Assembly (NCBI GenBank): GCA_944548615.1
Contig: OX155955.1
Coordinates: 4,670,517-4,734,516 of the forward strand
Length of the DNA: 64,000 nucleotides
DNA from: Micropterix aruncella
Lineage: Eukaryota; Arthropoda; Insecta; Lepidoptera; Micropterigidae
Reading direction: 5' to 3'
Position 1 is the first letter of the stretch. The number at the start of each line of letters is the position of its first letter. Of the stretch, positions 53,501 to 63,254 are shown piece by piece. A program made the translations under genes and the position numbers. Below the pieces are notes generated by a model. The model was not told where the DNA came from. It saw nothing but the letters and a program-made list of their open reading frames with translations, and did no database searches.

Positions 53501-56500
53501 AACAGCCAGACAGACATTTGCCAGATTTTTAGGTATTGTGAGAGTGGCCACCCTTCACTAGACTCCAATTGATTGTGAGCGAAGGGTGGTTCTCATCAGG
53601 AAGTTTTCTCCGTGATTGAAAGTCGAGGATGTTGAAGTTGAAGTATTTATTCAGAAGGTCTGTAGTAGGTTGCCAGTTCGTAACGCCTTGATTGATATTT
53701 CGCCGTCGTGTAGGTAGTGTGGGCGCGAGGTTAAGCCGTGGTAGTGTGTCCGAAGTGTGTAGTCGAGGAGCGAGGCTTGACGATCGGTATCGCGGATAAT
53801 GCAGGTACTGCTTGATAACGAAGTGTAGTCGCGATAACTGCCCAACAGGGGAATGATGTGTAGCCGCGTTTACTGTCCACCAAGGGAATGATATCGATCG
53901 ATCGAAATGTACTGCGTTTTATATCGTGTGCAGTGATGCAATAGTTGTGAGTGGGGTGAGAAATGTCAGTTAATTTCGTATCGATCAGAAGAAATGACAT
54001 TAGTCATCACCTGACTGTGCGTAAAATGCCGAATTTAGTTGGAAATCAACTGCAGCTAGCTCGTGTAGATTTGAGCGAGTTTGCGGTTTCGATTCTGTAG
54101 AAATTACATTTTTGTTGTGGGTATGTTGGACTGGAGCTCCAACAGTATCATATGTTATTAAAAGAACTACCCTCATTCTCTGAACACTCTGCAGGGAGTT
54201 AATTCTTCTTCTTCTTCTCGAAGTGCCTCTCCATTACTGGAGGTTGGCCGTTAGCTCTGAATACTTTTGTCAGTCGTGCGCCATGCGGAAAAGCTGTTCC
54301 GTACTGGTGATCCCGGTCCAGTTTTCCACCCGGGGATTCTTAGCACCCCTGACCCATTAAATGGCCGCCGGGCACTCGGGGCCATGTCTATTTTTGACTT
54401 TTCCATTGCTAACTACTAGGGATATATAGTGCAGTGGTCTCCCGTTGCTTTCTGCACCAGACATTTTAGGTCTATTGAGGACCTTAGGCCGCTAGGGAGT
54501 TAATAAGAATATCATGAAAACGTACATCTGTATCAGGATGTTTGCTAGTATTGAGGACAAAAGGGGAATGGGGCACGCTGTCTATATCTTTTGTTATCTC
54601 GGTGGAACAAAGTGACTTTAAGCTGGATGCCTGGCAACACAGGGATTGATTGAAACGAAAAAGTTGACATGTGGGTAAGAAAAGATTCCTTCAGATAAAA
54701 ACAGGTCAAGGACAATTGTGTGTCGTATGTATCAGGATGTTTCCTAGTATTGATGAAAAAGGGGATATGTGGCAAACTGTCTCTAGATTTCGTTATCTCG
54801 GTGGAACAGAGTGAATTTAACCCCTTGTCTGCAAGGTGGCCTTAGATCAAAGACAGTACACTTAGCAGCAGGACAAGTCTTTGCTGTTATTCGCGAGGTA
54901 ATTAGCCTCTCAGTGGCTCGTGCCAACAAGTGTCTGACAGTACCCTCCAAACCCTCCATTCAGTTAGTTCGGGATGGTTCTAAAGGCAAAAATCATTCCA
55001 CTACAAAACCTTTCTCAATAATCGAGAAAGCTTTAGATTGGATTCTGGAGGTCAATACGGTCTCTAAGAAGTATAAATGCCCTGATAATCTCGGATGCAC
55101 AGCCCTACGTCCAGATAAAACTCTTTACTCTATATCTCCTGCAACTAATGCGAGGTGGAGAATCGACAAGGTAAAAAAACCACTAACATGTCCATACAAG
55201 GGCCCGTACGAAGTTCTAAAAAGAAACGACAAGTATTTTAATCTCCATATGAAAGGAAAATAAAAAACAGTTTCTATCGATAGATTGTAGCCAGCATTTG
55301 TTTACGCAACATGGCAAATGAACGTGCCAACAAATGTAAACAAATCCGAATCACAAAACAACACTGGGAAAAAAAAACACGCAGCAAAATTACAAAGCGA
55401 CCACAGCAAATGAAACGAAATACGTTACCAAGTATGGAAGAATGATATAACCTACGGTGAAATTCGCCGATCAGATTACAATGACGCATTACTTTGATAA
55501 AAATAGTACAAGAAATTAAATGCAGACTGCAGTAATCGCTCAGCGCCAGTGCAGTGAAGTCTCATCACAATCACAGCGTAGACAAACACATTACATACAA
55601 GCAAACCCAGATCTCTTCCAAAACCTATTCCAAGGCATTTCAAGTCGATAGTCGAAACTCCTTTTTCCTTTTATCTCGAGAACTCTTCGAGCTCTTAAAA
55701 TGAACGTACAACTTCACAACCCGGATTTCTCAGCGGAGGCCGAAAGCGTAAGAGCCATTCCAGAAACATTGGTAGAGGAAAGACGACTGCAGGTGGCAAA
55801 CATCATTGAAGATCTGCGGCAACACCACGCCGATGGCGTTCTTCTCTTAGTTTTCGCGAGAATGTACGTTGCGTACGCAGGAGAAGAACTCCACGAAATG
55901 GCAAAGGTTTACCGCCTCATAACGGAGGAACTTCTCTTGCAGACAATGTTTTCAATAGACAATCAACCTTTCGCTCGCGACAAATGGGACAACATGATTG
56001 AGATGCGGCGCAACTATGATGACCACACTATAATGAAACTACTCAAGGAGGAAAAGTTAGCCGCAGTAGAAGAACGGCGGCTGACCGACATTGAAGATTA
56101 CGAGATACTCCAGTACGCACTCCGATACCTGAAGAATTACGGCCTTTAAAGTTTCCTTTGACGTATTATTCTTATTATTTATCATTGTTTACATTCATTT
56201 TTTGTTTGTTTACAAATTTACTAGGGATGTAATGATACATAATTTTGCCATAAATAATGAAGTATGCACCTCGGGCGTTCGTTAATCTTTATTATGAATA
56301 AATCTTACCTATATTTAACAAAGACTCAACCTTGAGAAGTGTAAAAAGAAATAAATCAAAATGTCAAATCAAAATTCAAAGAAAGTATTTATTTATTAAC
56401 CCTTGGAGTAAATGGGTATTTTCATGGATGCATCTGTCTCTTTTGCAGGATTTTCGGCGACATCGACCTTAAAGTACTATAACTACGAAACTACTACACC

Positions 56501-59500
56501 AATCATAAAAAGAACAACTGCACAATGATTGCATTGAAATTTCGAATATAGAATATTGAAATATCATTTTGTAAAACAATTAGATAATTATGAATAAATA
56601 TGAGAACGTCAAAGAAGTGAAAAAAACGCGGAACCAGATTTGGTCGTATCATACTCAACGGATAATTGTTTCAGAACCAGATTTGGTCGTATCATACTCA
56701 AGGGGTTAATATGAATTACTAGCTGACCCGTGCCCACTTCGTTGGGCGGTAAAACATTTTACCTACTTGTTATGAAATTATGAGTGTGGTTTGGTTAGTA
56801 CTGAGTGCTATGATTTATTTCCTGACTGCCAAAAGACTGGTTATATTTTTACTGCATATGTATGTATGTATTTGCATGCCAATTTGACTATATTACCGTT
56901 ATTTGTGAGTGTCTTCTTGTGAGTGTCTTATTTGTGAGTATCTTATCTCTTTAACCATTTATGCAGTAAAAGTAAAATTATATGCAGTAAAAGGGAAAAG
57001 TCTTTTGTTTTAAACACTTGAGACGTTAAATTTACTTATTTTGATAATAATTCATAATTGTTGATAATATGACCAATAAACATGACCTAACGATTTAAAT
57101 TATTTTTTTAATGTAAAAAACTACTTTTTGTGACTTAAATATAAAAGTTTGACATATGCTGTCGCTGACTTTTTTGTAGGCATTATTAAGCTCTACAACT
57201 TTTTTTCTAGAACTTAATCATATATCTCTCATCGTTAAGGCAGCGTTAGTTAGAAACCTTTTCGTTCGACCGTTTTTTCCGACTTACTTTGGAAATCCGA
57301 CTACCACGAAAAAGTCTTTACATTTTTGGATTAATATATAGGATATGACACTCAGAAATAACGTGGCTTTCTATTCGTAAAAGAATTTTCAAAATCGGTT
57401 CAGTAGATCCAGAGATTTCTTCCTACAACCTCACAATCTTTACCTCTTTATAATATTAGTATAGATAGACGACACGGTCGCGGTTCCATACCTATGTCGT
57501 ATTATCTCTTTAACTATTTATGCAGTAAAAGGAAAAAGTGTTTTGTTTTAAACACTTAATATGATAAGTTTACTTATTTTGATAATAATTCATAATTGTT
57601 GATAATATGACCAATAAACATGACCTAACGATTTAAATTATTTTTTTTAATTTGAAAAACTACTTTTTGTGACTTAAATATAAAAGTTACATATATGCTG
57701 TCGCTGACTTTTTTGTAGGCATTATCAAGCTCTACACCTTTTTTCTAGAACTTAATCATATATCTCTCATCGTTAAGGCAGCGTTAGTTAGAAACGTTTT
57801 CGTTCGACCGTTTTTTCCGACTTACTTTGGAAATCCTACTACCACTAAAAAGTCTTTACATTTTTCGGATTAATATATAGCCTATGACACTCACAAATAA
57901 CGTGGCTTTCTATTGGTAAAAGAATTTTCAAAATCGGTTCAGTAAATCCAGAGATTACTTCCTACAACATCACAAACTTTACCTCTTTATAATATTAGTA
58001 TAGATTAAAACTGCTTCCACAGCGGCGCCGACCGCGACCTTAGGTTGCGAGCGCATGTCCCAATGGCGATGTCACATGTCGCTATGGCGCCGTGAGCGAC
58101 GACAGCGCTAATTTTACGCGGTGGTCGCGCGCAATCAAGTAGTTATAACCGTGTACTCATAGAGGGCGCTAAAAAATACCCCTACCGTAATCGTACCCCG
58201 CTTCATCTCACCCCTCGCCTGTCTCAAAAGAAAGTTGAATTTGATTTAGCCAATAGCATCACCTTAAGAGCATTAATTGTAAAATGTTAAAATTAAATCA
58301 CGGCAAAAATCTTGGCCCTAGTTATAATGTATTTAATATTTGGTTGTACACACATTCATTTACATATTCATGTAAACATTAGAGTGTTTTACAAAAGCGA
58401 AAAATTTTATTTTTCATAATCATATCGAAAATATATGGTTAGAAATGGTAAAAAAAAAAATGAATACAAAAAAAAGTTTGCCCAATTTTAATAAAAATTA
58501 AATTCCACCGAATCTTTTTTGACCGTTTCCAACAACATTTTCGATTTAATTTTTAAAAAATATACTTACAACACAAAAGCCGTTGTTGGTGGAAGCTCGT
58601 GCCACGTGTTGAGTACTTTTGAGGTTATGAAAATCACTTGATTAACTAATCGTGCAAAATACACTCTAAATTGATAATTTTATTATTATTAATAAAATAG
58701 GAATGATTAATAGTTAATATGAGAGTTACACTGAGATAGCAAAATAATAATTGTCAACGTTACTACTACACTTGATGCATAAACAATAATGATGGCCGAC
58801 AACTGTGTAGGGAGTGAGAGAAGTCTTATTGTGTGAGAGAAACAGGAGACCGGCTTTGTTCTCATCCCTACTCCGTGCTGTTTACTGGGTGAGAAGTGAC
58901 ACCTGTAGACAACTGGCGGGGATAACTAATTAAATGACGATTGATCAGTTATCGACCGGGGATGAAAAATGATTAAATTACTAAAATGGCTATTAAAAAA
59001 TAAGGGTTGGTGATAAAAGGGTAAAAATTTAGGGTTGTATGTATTTTTTAATGCGACATAATAAAAAAATAAAGAAATTAAAAAAAATGTCTAAAAATTA
59101 AAGAAAAATGTTTAGGGTGGACAACCCTTATCACTAAGGGGTATGAAAAATAGATGTTGGCCGATTCTCAGACCTACTCAATATGCTCACAAAATTTCAT
59201 GAGAATCGGTCAAGCCGTTTCGGAGGAGTACGGGAACGAACATTGTGACACGAGAATTTTATATATAAGATTATCAAGCAATCAAAGTGATAATAAAGGA
59301 ATTAATTATCATTACACAAAGTAATAAACCGATACATAAAGTCAGTAATTAAATTTTACTTTGGCAGATTTTTGTTAAGAAAGTAAAGTTTTTCTACTGT
59401 TTTCAAAACTGTTTGATATCGGTTGTATATAATCGGCGATGCCGATATATCGGAATCGGACTCGTTACATCACTAATTTTTACATTCTTCTTACATAAAT

Positions 59501-62193
59501 ATTTTTGATGTGACAACGTCTTATAATTCAATGGAGCGGCTGCACGCACGAAAAAACATGACTCATGCGGCGTTACCTCGCTCTGAGGCGTTCCATTTAT
59601 TATTCAATATAAATGCTGCCATCTACCGGTTGCGACAAGAATTATTTACTAACCTCAGTCTAAAATAGTACGAATGAAAATCACTAGATTGATTTAAATT
59701 CTTGACATAATTTTATATGTATTCCTGATATACGGAATGTTATTACTGAACGGACAATTTTCTTGTGGGTACAACAAAGTGCAACGAAGTAAGCAACTTT
59801 TATTTTTTAAAAAATAAAAAAGTATGAAAAGCTATCATTACGATGCGCTATCTAGCGGTTGGTAAAATGTCGCTGATATTGTTTATTTACGACGTATTAC
59901 CTACCGCTAGATGGCGCAGCGTGCTCAAACGCTTCTCAAACCGTATTTAATAGTTTGAGATTTTAAACCTTCAAATTAAAAAAAACAATAAACAATTATA
60001 CAATTATACTGCTATACAATAATACATTTACATGTTGTAGTCAAATCGGTGAGTATAAAAGCATATATTTTTGGGTGTTTGTAATAAACAATATCAGAAT
60101 CATAAATGAAACTGCTTCAAATGCAACCATTCCATCAGTATTTTCTTATGACGTTCTCACGTTCAACTATCGTCAGTAAACCGACTTTACAGACAACCGA
60201 TTTTTTGTTATATCCAAGTCCATTCACAAATTTCGATGTAATTATTAACTACTATTTAAGCAATGTTTATATTTTTTTATGATGGCTTACCAGAAGAAAA
60301 AAAAACAATATGTAACTAATATGTACATGTACTCTTCGATCAACCAGCTTAAACGTTAGCATTGTATTACCTTTTGTATCGAAAGAGGGCTAGCTTCTTT
60401 CTGGTAGGGGAATAATGTAGTGACACATGACGATGAACAATGCATCAAATATTTTTAAACGTTATCCACTCAATTCAGTAGACATTTTTAATTCCAAGAT
60501 TGAATTGACATGCAATCAGCAAAATTATCTATTTGCCTGATGACTTATAGCATTCAAAGAATTAATAAATTAGTCTATCCAATGTGTTTTTCTTACGATG
60601 CAAATGGTTAATGGATGAAAATAGCATCTTTTAAACGTGTCTTTCACAGTTGTCAAAATTAATTCACACAAACAATCCCCGTCTTAGGCAACAAGCATCA
60701 AGACTTGCGGATATAAAAGCACATACATTTACCATATTAATCACTCATCAATCGTAAGCCATCTCTAACGGTAAGCCATCTCTCTTCTATTAACGGTGAG
60801 CCATCTCTCTTCTATTAGTTTATTTTAATAATTGAATGGTCTAAATATTAACACTGTTTATTCTACCTTATGTACGCCGAGGTAACAAGACTCCTACAAC
60901 CGTTGGGCTCTGGTCATATCGACAACGCACGACAGCCAGATATCCCACAGGACCAATCTATGGCTCATGAAAAGCCACAGCAACCAAACGTTCTAAATAA
61001 CAGGAAAGACAACATTCATAACAGGTCGTTGATAAGATAAAAGGAGATAAGTTGTGAAAGAGCCAATAAAAAATACTAGCAAAAGAAATGTTCTAACACA
61101 GGACTCCTCATGGGTCACTGTAAGCTTGTAGAAAGAATACAGGACTGGGTAACGAATTGTAAGCAAACGAAGGCACAAAAGATGGACAAAGTCGCAATGG
61201 ACCTTGGCTCGAAAATCCAGACTCCAATGCATTTAATCTATCCGGAGCTGTCTCAAACTGTCATTCCGTTTCCAGGTTCATCAATGCAATAGAAAAAATG
61301 CTATCGAAGGACATATCAGACAATAAATCGATTGGCAATTTTGGTGCTGTTGATGTCCTGAGCGGCGTCGGATCTGAGAGTTTGGTGCGTATTCTGACGC
61401 ATTGCAATACTGGATCCCTAGCGACGGCCGGGTATGGAACTGCGCTGGGCGTCATCAGAGCGCTGTACGAGAGAAAAAGACTCGGTAACATCCTCAAAAA
61501 CTTTTCATCGCTATAACATCATCAATATGAAGGGTTACGGGGAAGAACGATCAAAGTCAACTTTATGGAATTTTTGGTAATTCCAATTTTAAAGTTTACT
61601 AATTTAAATAATGACTCTTAGAGCAAGGGTTCGGATGAGGAAGAAATATATTTTGTCTATAAAGCTAACGAATTTGAGTTTTTAAAAAAATATGTAATTC
61701 CACCTCGGAAAAAAAAGAAAACTATATAAATAAAAAAATAATTATTCATTCATTAATACGAATACCTGAGTTTCTAAAATAAAATACTTTATATTCAAAT
61801 TATACCTCCGGAAAATAGCGAAAATGTGGAAAAGTCATTTGCCTTTATTATTTCCCATCACAGTTCCTCTACAGCATCAACCGGAGGGTCATGGAGGTAC
61901 CCTGCCTATGGAACAAGCCACAAGATGGCATTAGTATCTAATTTTGTAAGGAAAATGTTGACTGTTTGTACTTCCCCGTAACCCTTCATATAATAAAGTG
62001 CTGCTATAACGAAGATTTGTAACTTTCAGAGCATGTTTATTGCACGGAAACTAGACCTTATAATCAAGGAGCTCGGTTAACCGCTTATGAGTTGGTGCAT
62101 GAGAAGATACCATCCACATTGATTGTGGACAGCATGGTCGCCGCGCTCATGCGAACACGCAACATTACAGCTGTCGTAGTTGGTGCTGACAGA
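44581..62193 (+). CDS. Mri1: Methylthioribose-1-phosphate isomerase (5' two thirds)
   Basis: The enzyme isomerises 5-methylthioribose-1-phosphate to the ribulose form in methionine salvage. Five exons give residues 1-247: 44581-44712 (ATG), 50678-50776, 50845-50981, 61276-61484 and 62030-62193. Introns are phase 0, 0, 2 and 1, and the rest lies beyond the window. The protein matches the eIF2B-like isomerase family from the first residue ([20 protein letters not shown]). Further markers are [11 protein letters not shown] (45-55), ISARPTAVN (86-94) and the catalytic cysteine C166 in [19 protein letters not shown]. Then come [17 protein letters not shown] and, at the end, the catalytic aspartate D246 in VVVGADR. 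Cys and Asp correspond to C160 and D240 of the B. subtilis enzyme. Introns 1 (6.0 kb) and 3 (10.3 kb) are full of repeats. The last donor reads GTTCGT and is weak. Confidence 0.92.
45022..46193. mobile_element. hAT-type MITE host copy with two inverted self-insertions
   Basis: An old copy of the family is broken by two complete younger copies: 45103-45512 (flanked by TAATCTTT, 45095-45102 and 45513-45520) and 45605-46004 (flanked by AGTTTTTTT on both sides). Inverted ends are G(G/A)(A/T)ATTATTG(C/T)AGTATAGG. The 8-9 bp target duplications point to the hAT superfamily. The two young copies lie head to head, so about 400 bp could pair as a hairpin. Fragments of the family recur through the window. 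Confidence 0.7.
46300..46570 (-). repeat. Fragment of hAT-type MITE family
   Basis: CCTGGCGCCATATAGGTGTT, AACCTACTGAAACATAAGGG and ATTATTGCAGATTCAGAATC follow the family order. It ends near GTAGAACAGGTTCCTATAAT. Confidence 0.5.
46640..46840 (+). mobile_element. LINE reverse transcriptase fragment
   Basis: The plus strand reads YGISGVA(stop)[10 protein letters not shown] and, after a frame change, [18 protein letters not shown]. This is the RT palm region of Jockey/CR1-type LINEs. It is a short and inactive fossil. Confidence 0.55.
46845..46960 (+). mobile_element. Mariner transposase fragment
   Basis: The plus strand reads [15 protein letters not shown], then [12 protein letters not shown]. 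It matches the end of mariner transposases around the last catalytic aspartate (HPPYSPDLAPSD), with that Asp lost. Confidence 0.55.
47215..47660 (-). repeat. LINE 3' end
   Basis: ACTCTTTATTTGCACTTAAA, then ACAAAGGCGACCTTATTGCC and GGCAATGTCTTACA. On the minus strand this is a LINE 3' end with a polyadenylation signal, common in insect genomes. Frames are broken. Confidence 0.4.
47690..48020 (+). repeat. Fragment of hAT-type MITE family
   Basis: It carries AATAAGCGAGATATAGGCAT, CCATACATTTC and TATGGCGGTAGATTAAG in family order. The sequence 48020-48476 after it has no recognised feature. Confidence 0.5.
48477..48788 (-). mobile_element. piggyBac-type MITE D, copy 1
   Basis: TTAA at 48477-48480 and 48785-48788 bounds CCCCTAGTATGATACG...TTTACTCCAAGGG. 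The interior has two GTATGATACGACCA.ATCTGG repeats. Opposite in orientation to the copies at 51430 and 56396. Confidence 0.7.
49094..49358. mobile_element. piggyBac-type MITE C, copy 2
   Basis: An inverted copy of 39586-39845. TTAACCCTTCAGGCC marks the left end. The right end CCTGAGGG is followed by ACGA, so the right TTAA has been lost. Confidence 0.6.
49650..50226 (+). mobile_element. Jockey-type LINE, C-terminal RT region
   Basis: A 186-codon open stretch reads [35 protein letters not shown] and [15 protein letters not shown]. It ends with [20 protein letters not shown] and VKNPVYDL. This is the thumb and C-terminus of Jockey-clade RTs. No upstream catalytic part is present. Confidence 0.65.
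50255..50460 (+). mobile_element. RLE-retrotransposon 3' end
   Basis: A plus-strand copy of the 3' UTR described at 304-700, ending TTTGTATTTTATTTATTA. Confidence 0.6.
51117..51166. repeat. Perfect 24-bp-arm palindrome with 2-nt loop
   Basis: Arms 51117-51140 and 51143-51166 are exact reverse complements (AAAAGTATATTACTAAGTTG...). Being almost loop-free and mismatch-free suggests a recent origin. Confidence 0.8.
51430..51732 (+). mobile_element. piggyBac-type MITE D, copy 2
   Basis: TTAA at 51430-51433 and 51729-51732. The ends are CCCTTGGAGTAAATGGG and, at the other side, TCATACTCAACGGG. Confidence 0.7.
51811..52565. mobile_element. Non-autonomous TIR element
   Basis: Inverted ends of about 30 bp start CTCTACACTTAGTC(T/C)GCGAA at 51811 and, reversed, at 52565. 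The interior is GC-rich near both ends and AT-rich in the middle. Open frames inside (for example 52155-52574) show no known domain and run into the terminal repeat, so I do not call them genes. Confidence 0.55.
52730..52950 (-). mobile_element. Mariner/Tc1-type transposase fragment
   Basis: The minus strand reads [20 protein letters not shown], then [11 protein letters not shown] and later [10 protein letters not shown]. It is the C-terminal end of a mariner-like transposase with the last catalytic position degraded. The sequence 52951-53536 has no recognised feature. Confidence 0.5.
53537..54144 (-). mobile_element. Solo LTR
   Basis: GTAT flanks the unit on both sides (53533-53536 and 54145-54148). 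On the minus strand it begins TGTTGGAGCTCC and ends CTCTCACA, the canonical TG...CA. It contains a TATAAAA box (53917-53923) and an AATAAA signal (53646-53651), both in the right orientation. The length is 608 bp. No internal region remains, so it is a recombination product of an LTR retrotransposon, probably gypsy-like. Confidence 0.7.
54190..54335 (-). mobile_element. LINE 3' end (family of 3195-3947)
   Basis: A closely matching copy of 3190-3305: GAA-rich tail complement, GTGCCTCTCCATTACTGGAG and GGAAAAGCTGTTCCGTACTG. Confidence 0.55.
54815..55263 (+). pseudogene. Fused fragments: RLE endonuclease plus gypsy integrase end
   Basis: One open frame of about 150 codons joins two unrelated pieces. 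Residues to about 108 ([51 protein letters not shown]) match the RLE-retrotransposon copies at 2880 and 21900. The last 40 residues ([20 protein letters not shown]) look like the C-terminal end of a Ty3/gypsy integrase. This is probably a chance in-frame junction of two insertions, not a gene. Confidence 0.55.
55700..56149 (+). CDS. Intronless ORF of unknown function
   Basis: An intact 149-codon ORF lies in the 10.3-kb third intron of the isomerase gene, on the same strand. Its ATG has an A-rich context (CTTAAAATGA). An AATAAA signal follows at 56297-56302, about 150 bp after the stop. The protein is predicted soluble and largely helical and acidic, with heptad-like stretches ([40 protein letters not shown]) and an [17 protein letters not shown] end. 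I recognise no domain, signal peptide or membrane segment. It could be a retrogene, a nested host gene, or the first ORF of a mobile element or old viral insertion. The sequence between the gypsy-like end at 55263 and this ORF shows no LTR that I can define. Confidence 0.5.
   Translation: MNVQLHNPDFSAEAESVRAIPETLVEERRLQVANIIEDLRQHHADGVLLLVFARMYVAYAGEELHEMAKVYRLITEELLLQTMFSIDNQPFARDKWDNMIEMRRNYDDHTIMKLLKEEKLAAVEERRLTDIEDYEILQYALRYLKNYGL
56297..56302 (+). terminator. Polyadenylation signal after the 55700-56149 ORF
   Basis: AATAAA 148 bp downstream of the stop codon and just before MITE D copy 3. It may be a chance occurrence in AT-rich DNA. Confidence 0.35.
56396..56709 (+). mobile_element. 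piggyBac-type MITE D, copy 3
   Basis: TTAA at 56396-56399 and 56706-56709. It is nearly identical to 51430-51732 but keeps both GATTTGGTCGTATCATACTC units intact. Confidence 0.7.
56719..58012 (+). repeat. LINE/SINE-like repeat with a 530-bp tandem duplication
   Basis: It begins TAGCTGACCCGTGCCC. Units 56938-57472 and 57500-58012 are near identical; each ends with AAAATCGGTTCAGTA and TTATAATATTAGTATAGAT, the tail of this common insect repeat. No ORF is present. Confidence 0.55.
58013..61275. other. Rest of the third isomerase intron
   Basis: 58020-58170 is GC-rich and unassigned. 59150-59270 holds another repeat tail (GAATCGGTCAAGCCGTTTCG). 59520-59660 and 59820-59945 hold words such as CGCTAGATGGCGC and GGCGTTACCTCG, some inverted, probably MITE debris. 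60770-60825 has a short tandem GTAAGCCATCTCT repeat. 60890-61270 is GC-balanced without a recognised product. Confidence 0.35.
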
Positions 62194-62239
62194 GTTCGTA
62201 CATATTATTTTTTATTTTTATTTATAACAGTGTGACCTC

Positions 62240-63240
62240 CCATCTCCCATTTCAAAATGGTTCAGTATTAATGCATTTTAGCAAAATCATCTACATTGAA
62301 GATATTTTAATGTCATCACACTGATTCTGAATCTGTAAAATCCTTGATATTTGACTATAAATAACCGAGATATAGGCGTTTAACCGTTAGAGTGCTAAGC
62401 GGCGCAAAAGTGATGCAATAGTTTGAATCGAAAATTGCGCAGCAGCGCAAAACTGCCGCGCACATCAGTGTGTTTTTGGTGCTTCGTGGTAGTGGACGTA
62501 TTCTAATCTCGCGCATAATTTGTTAGGAGAGTGCATATTTATACATTTAAAAACAACTTTTTACAGTTTTTATATTTTATTGAGCAAAAATAGCCATGTC
62601 ACTTGCTATTACTTCGGACGATGATTCGGTCTCTAATGATTGTACGGACGGTGAAACAACGGATACAAGCAGTAATAATAGCAGTATTATAATGCATCGA
62701 AAAAAAGATTGACAATTGCAAGTGGGTCTTCTATTTCATCATCATCTTCAGAAATAGACGAAACACCAATTTTTGCCAATATTCCCCTGACAAAAGTGTT
62801 TTCTAAAGTAACAAATATTTTTTTTGAGACTCCTGGACCTAGACGGGCGCGTTCTCCCGATGCCACACCTGAATTAGAGTGTTTTATTTGACACCATTAT
62901 TTTTCCTTTTAAAATAATCAAAAAATGTATAGCAATTTTCATATATATTCACAAAAATTGCTTAGCACTAAAACGGTTAAAGAAGCATCAAACATCTATA
63001 TTTCGGTAGGTTAACTTACTTTTTTTTAAACTATTCATAAACACCTATATGGCGGTAGGATAAGTTAGTTTTTTTTAAATGCTTCATTAACACCTATTTG
63101 GCGGTATGTTTAGTTTTTTTTATTTGTTACTTAGCTAAACTGCATTATAGAGATAAAGCAAAAATTTTTACTGATTCAGAATTAGTGTGATGAATATGGT
63201 GGGGGCGACATTAAAAATGTTCAATGTAGAAGAGTTTGCT
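62240..63240 (+). repeat. hAT-type MITE copies, one carrying a TTAA insertion
   Basis: 62310-62379 and 62981-63080 together read as one family member (ATAACCGAGATATAGGCG then AGAAGCATCAAACATCTAT), split at a TTAA. Further partial copies (TATGGCGGTAGGATAAG, ATTTGGCGGTATG) follow to 63240. Confidence 0.5.
62380..62980 (+). mobile_element. piggyBac deletion derivative with transposase N-terminus
   Basis: TTAA at 62380-62383 and 62977-62980 bounds ends CCGTTAGAGTGCTAAGC and, reversed, CCGTTTTAGTGCTAAGC. Inside, the plus strand encodes MSLAITSDDDSVSNDCTDGE, then, after a frame break, an acidic Ser-rich stretch (SGSSISSSSSEIDETPIF) and PRRARSPDATPELE, stopping at 62891. The acidic Ser/Asp-rich start resembles piggyBac transposase N-termini, while the catalytic domain is missing. 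Confidence 0.6.
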
Positions 63241-63254
63241 AAACTGTATAAATT

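Noticed and set aside
53479..53536. Left LTR boundary at TGTCTGGGG or TGTCCCCC
   Set aside because: Neither gives matching flanks; only the start at 53537 gives the GTAT duplication on both sides.
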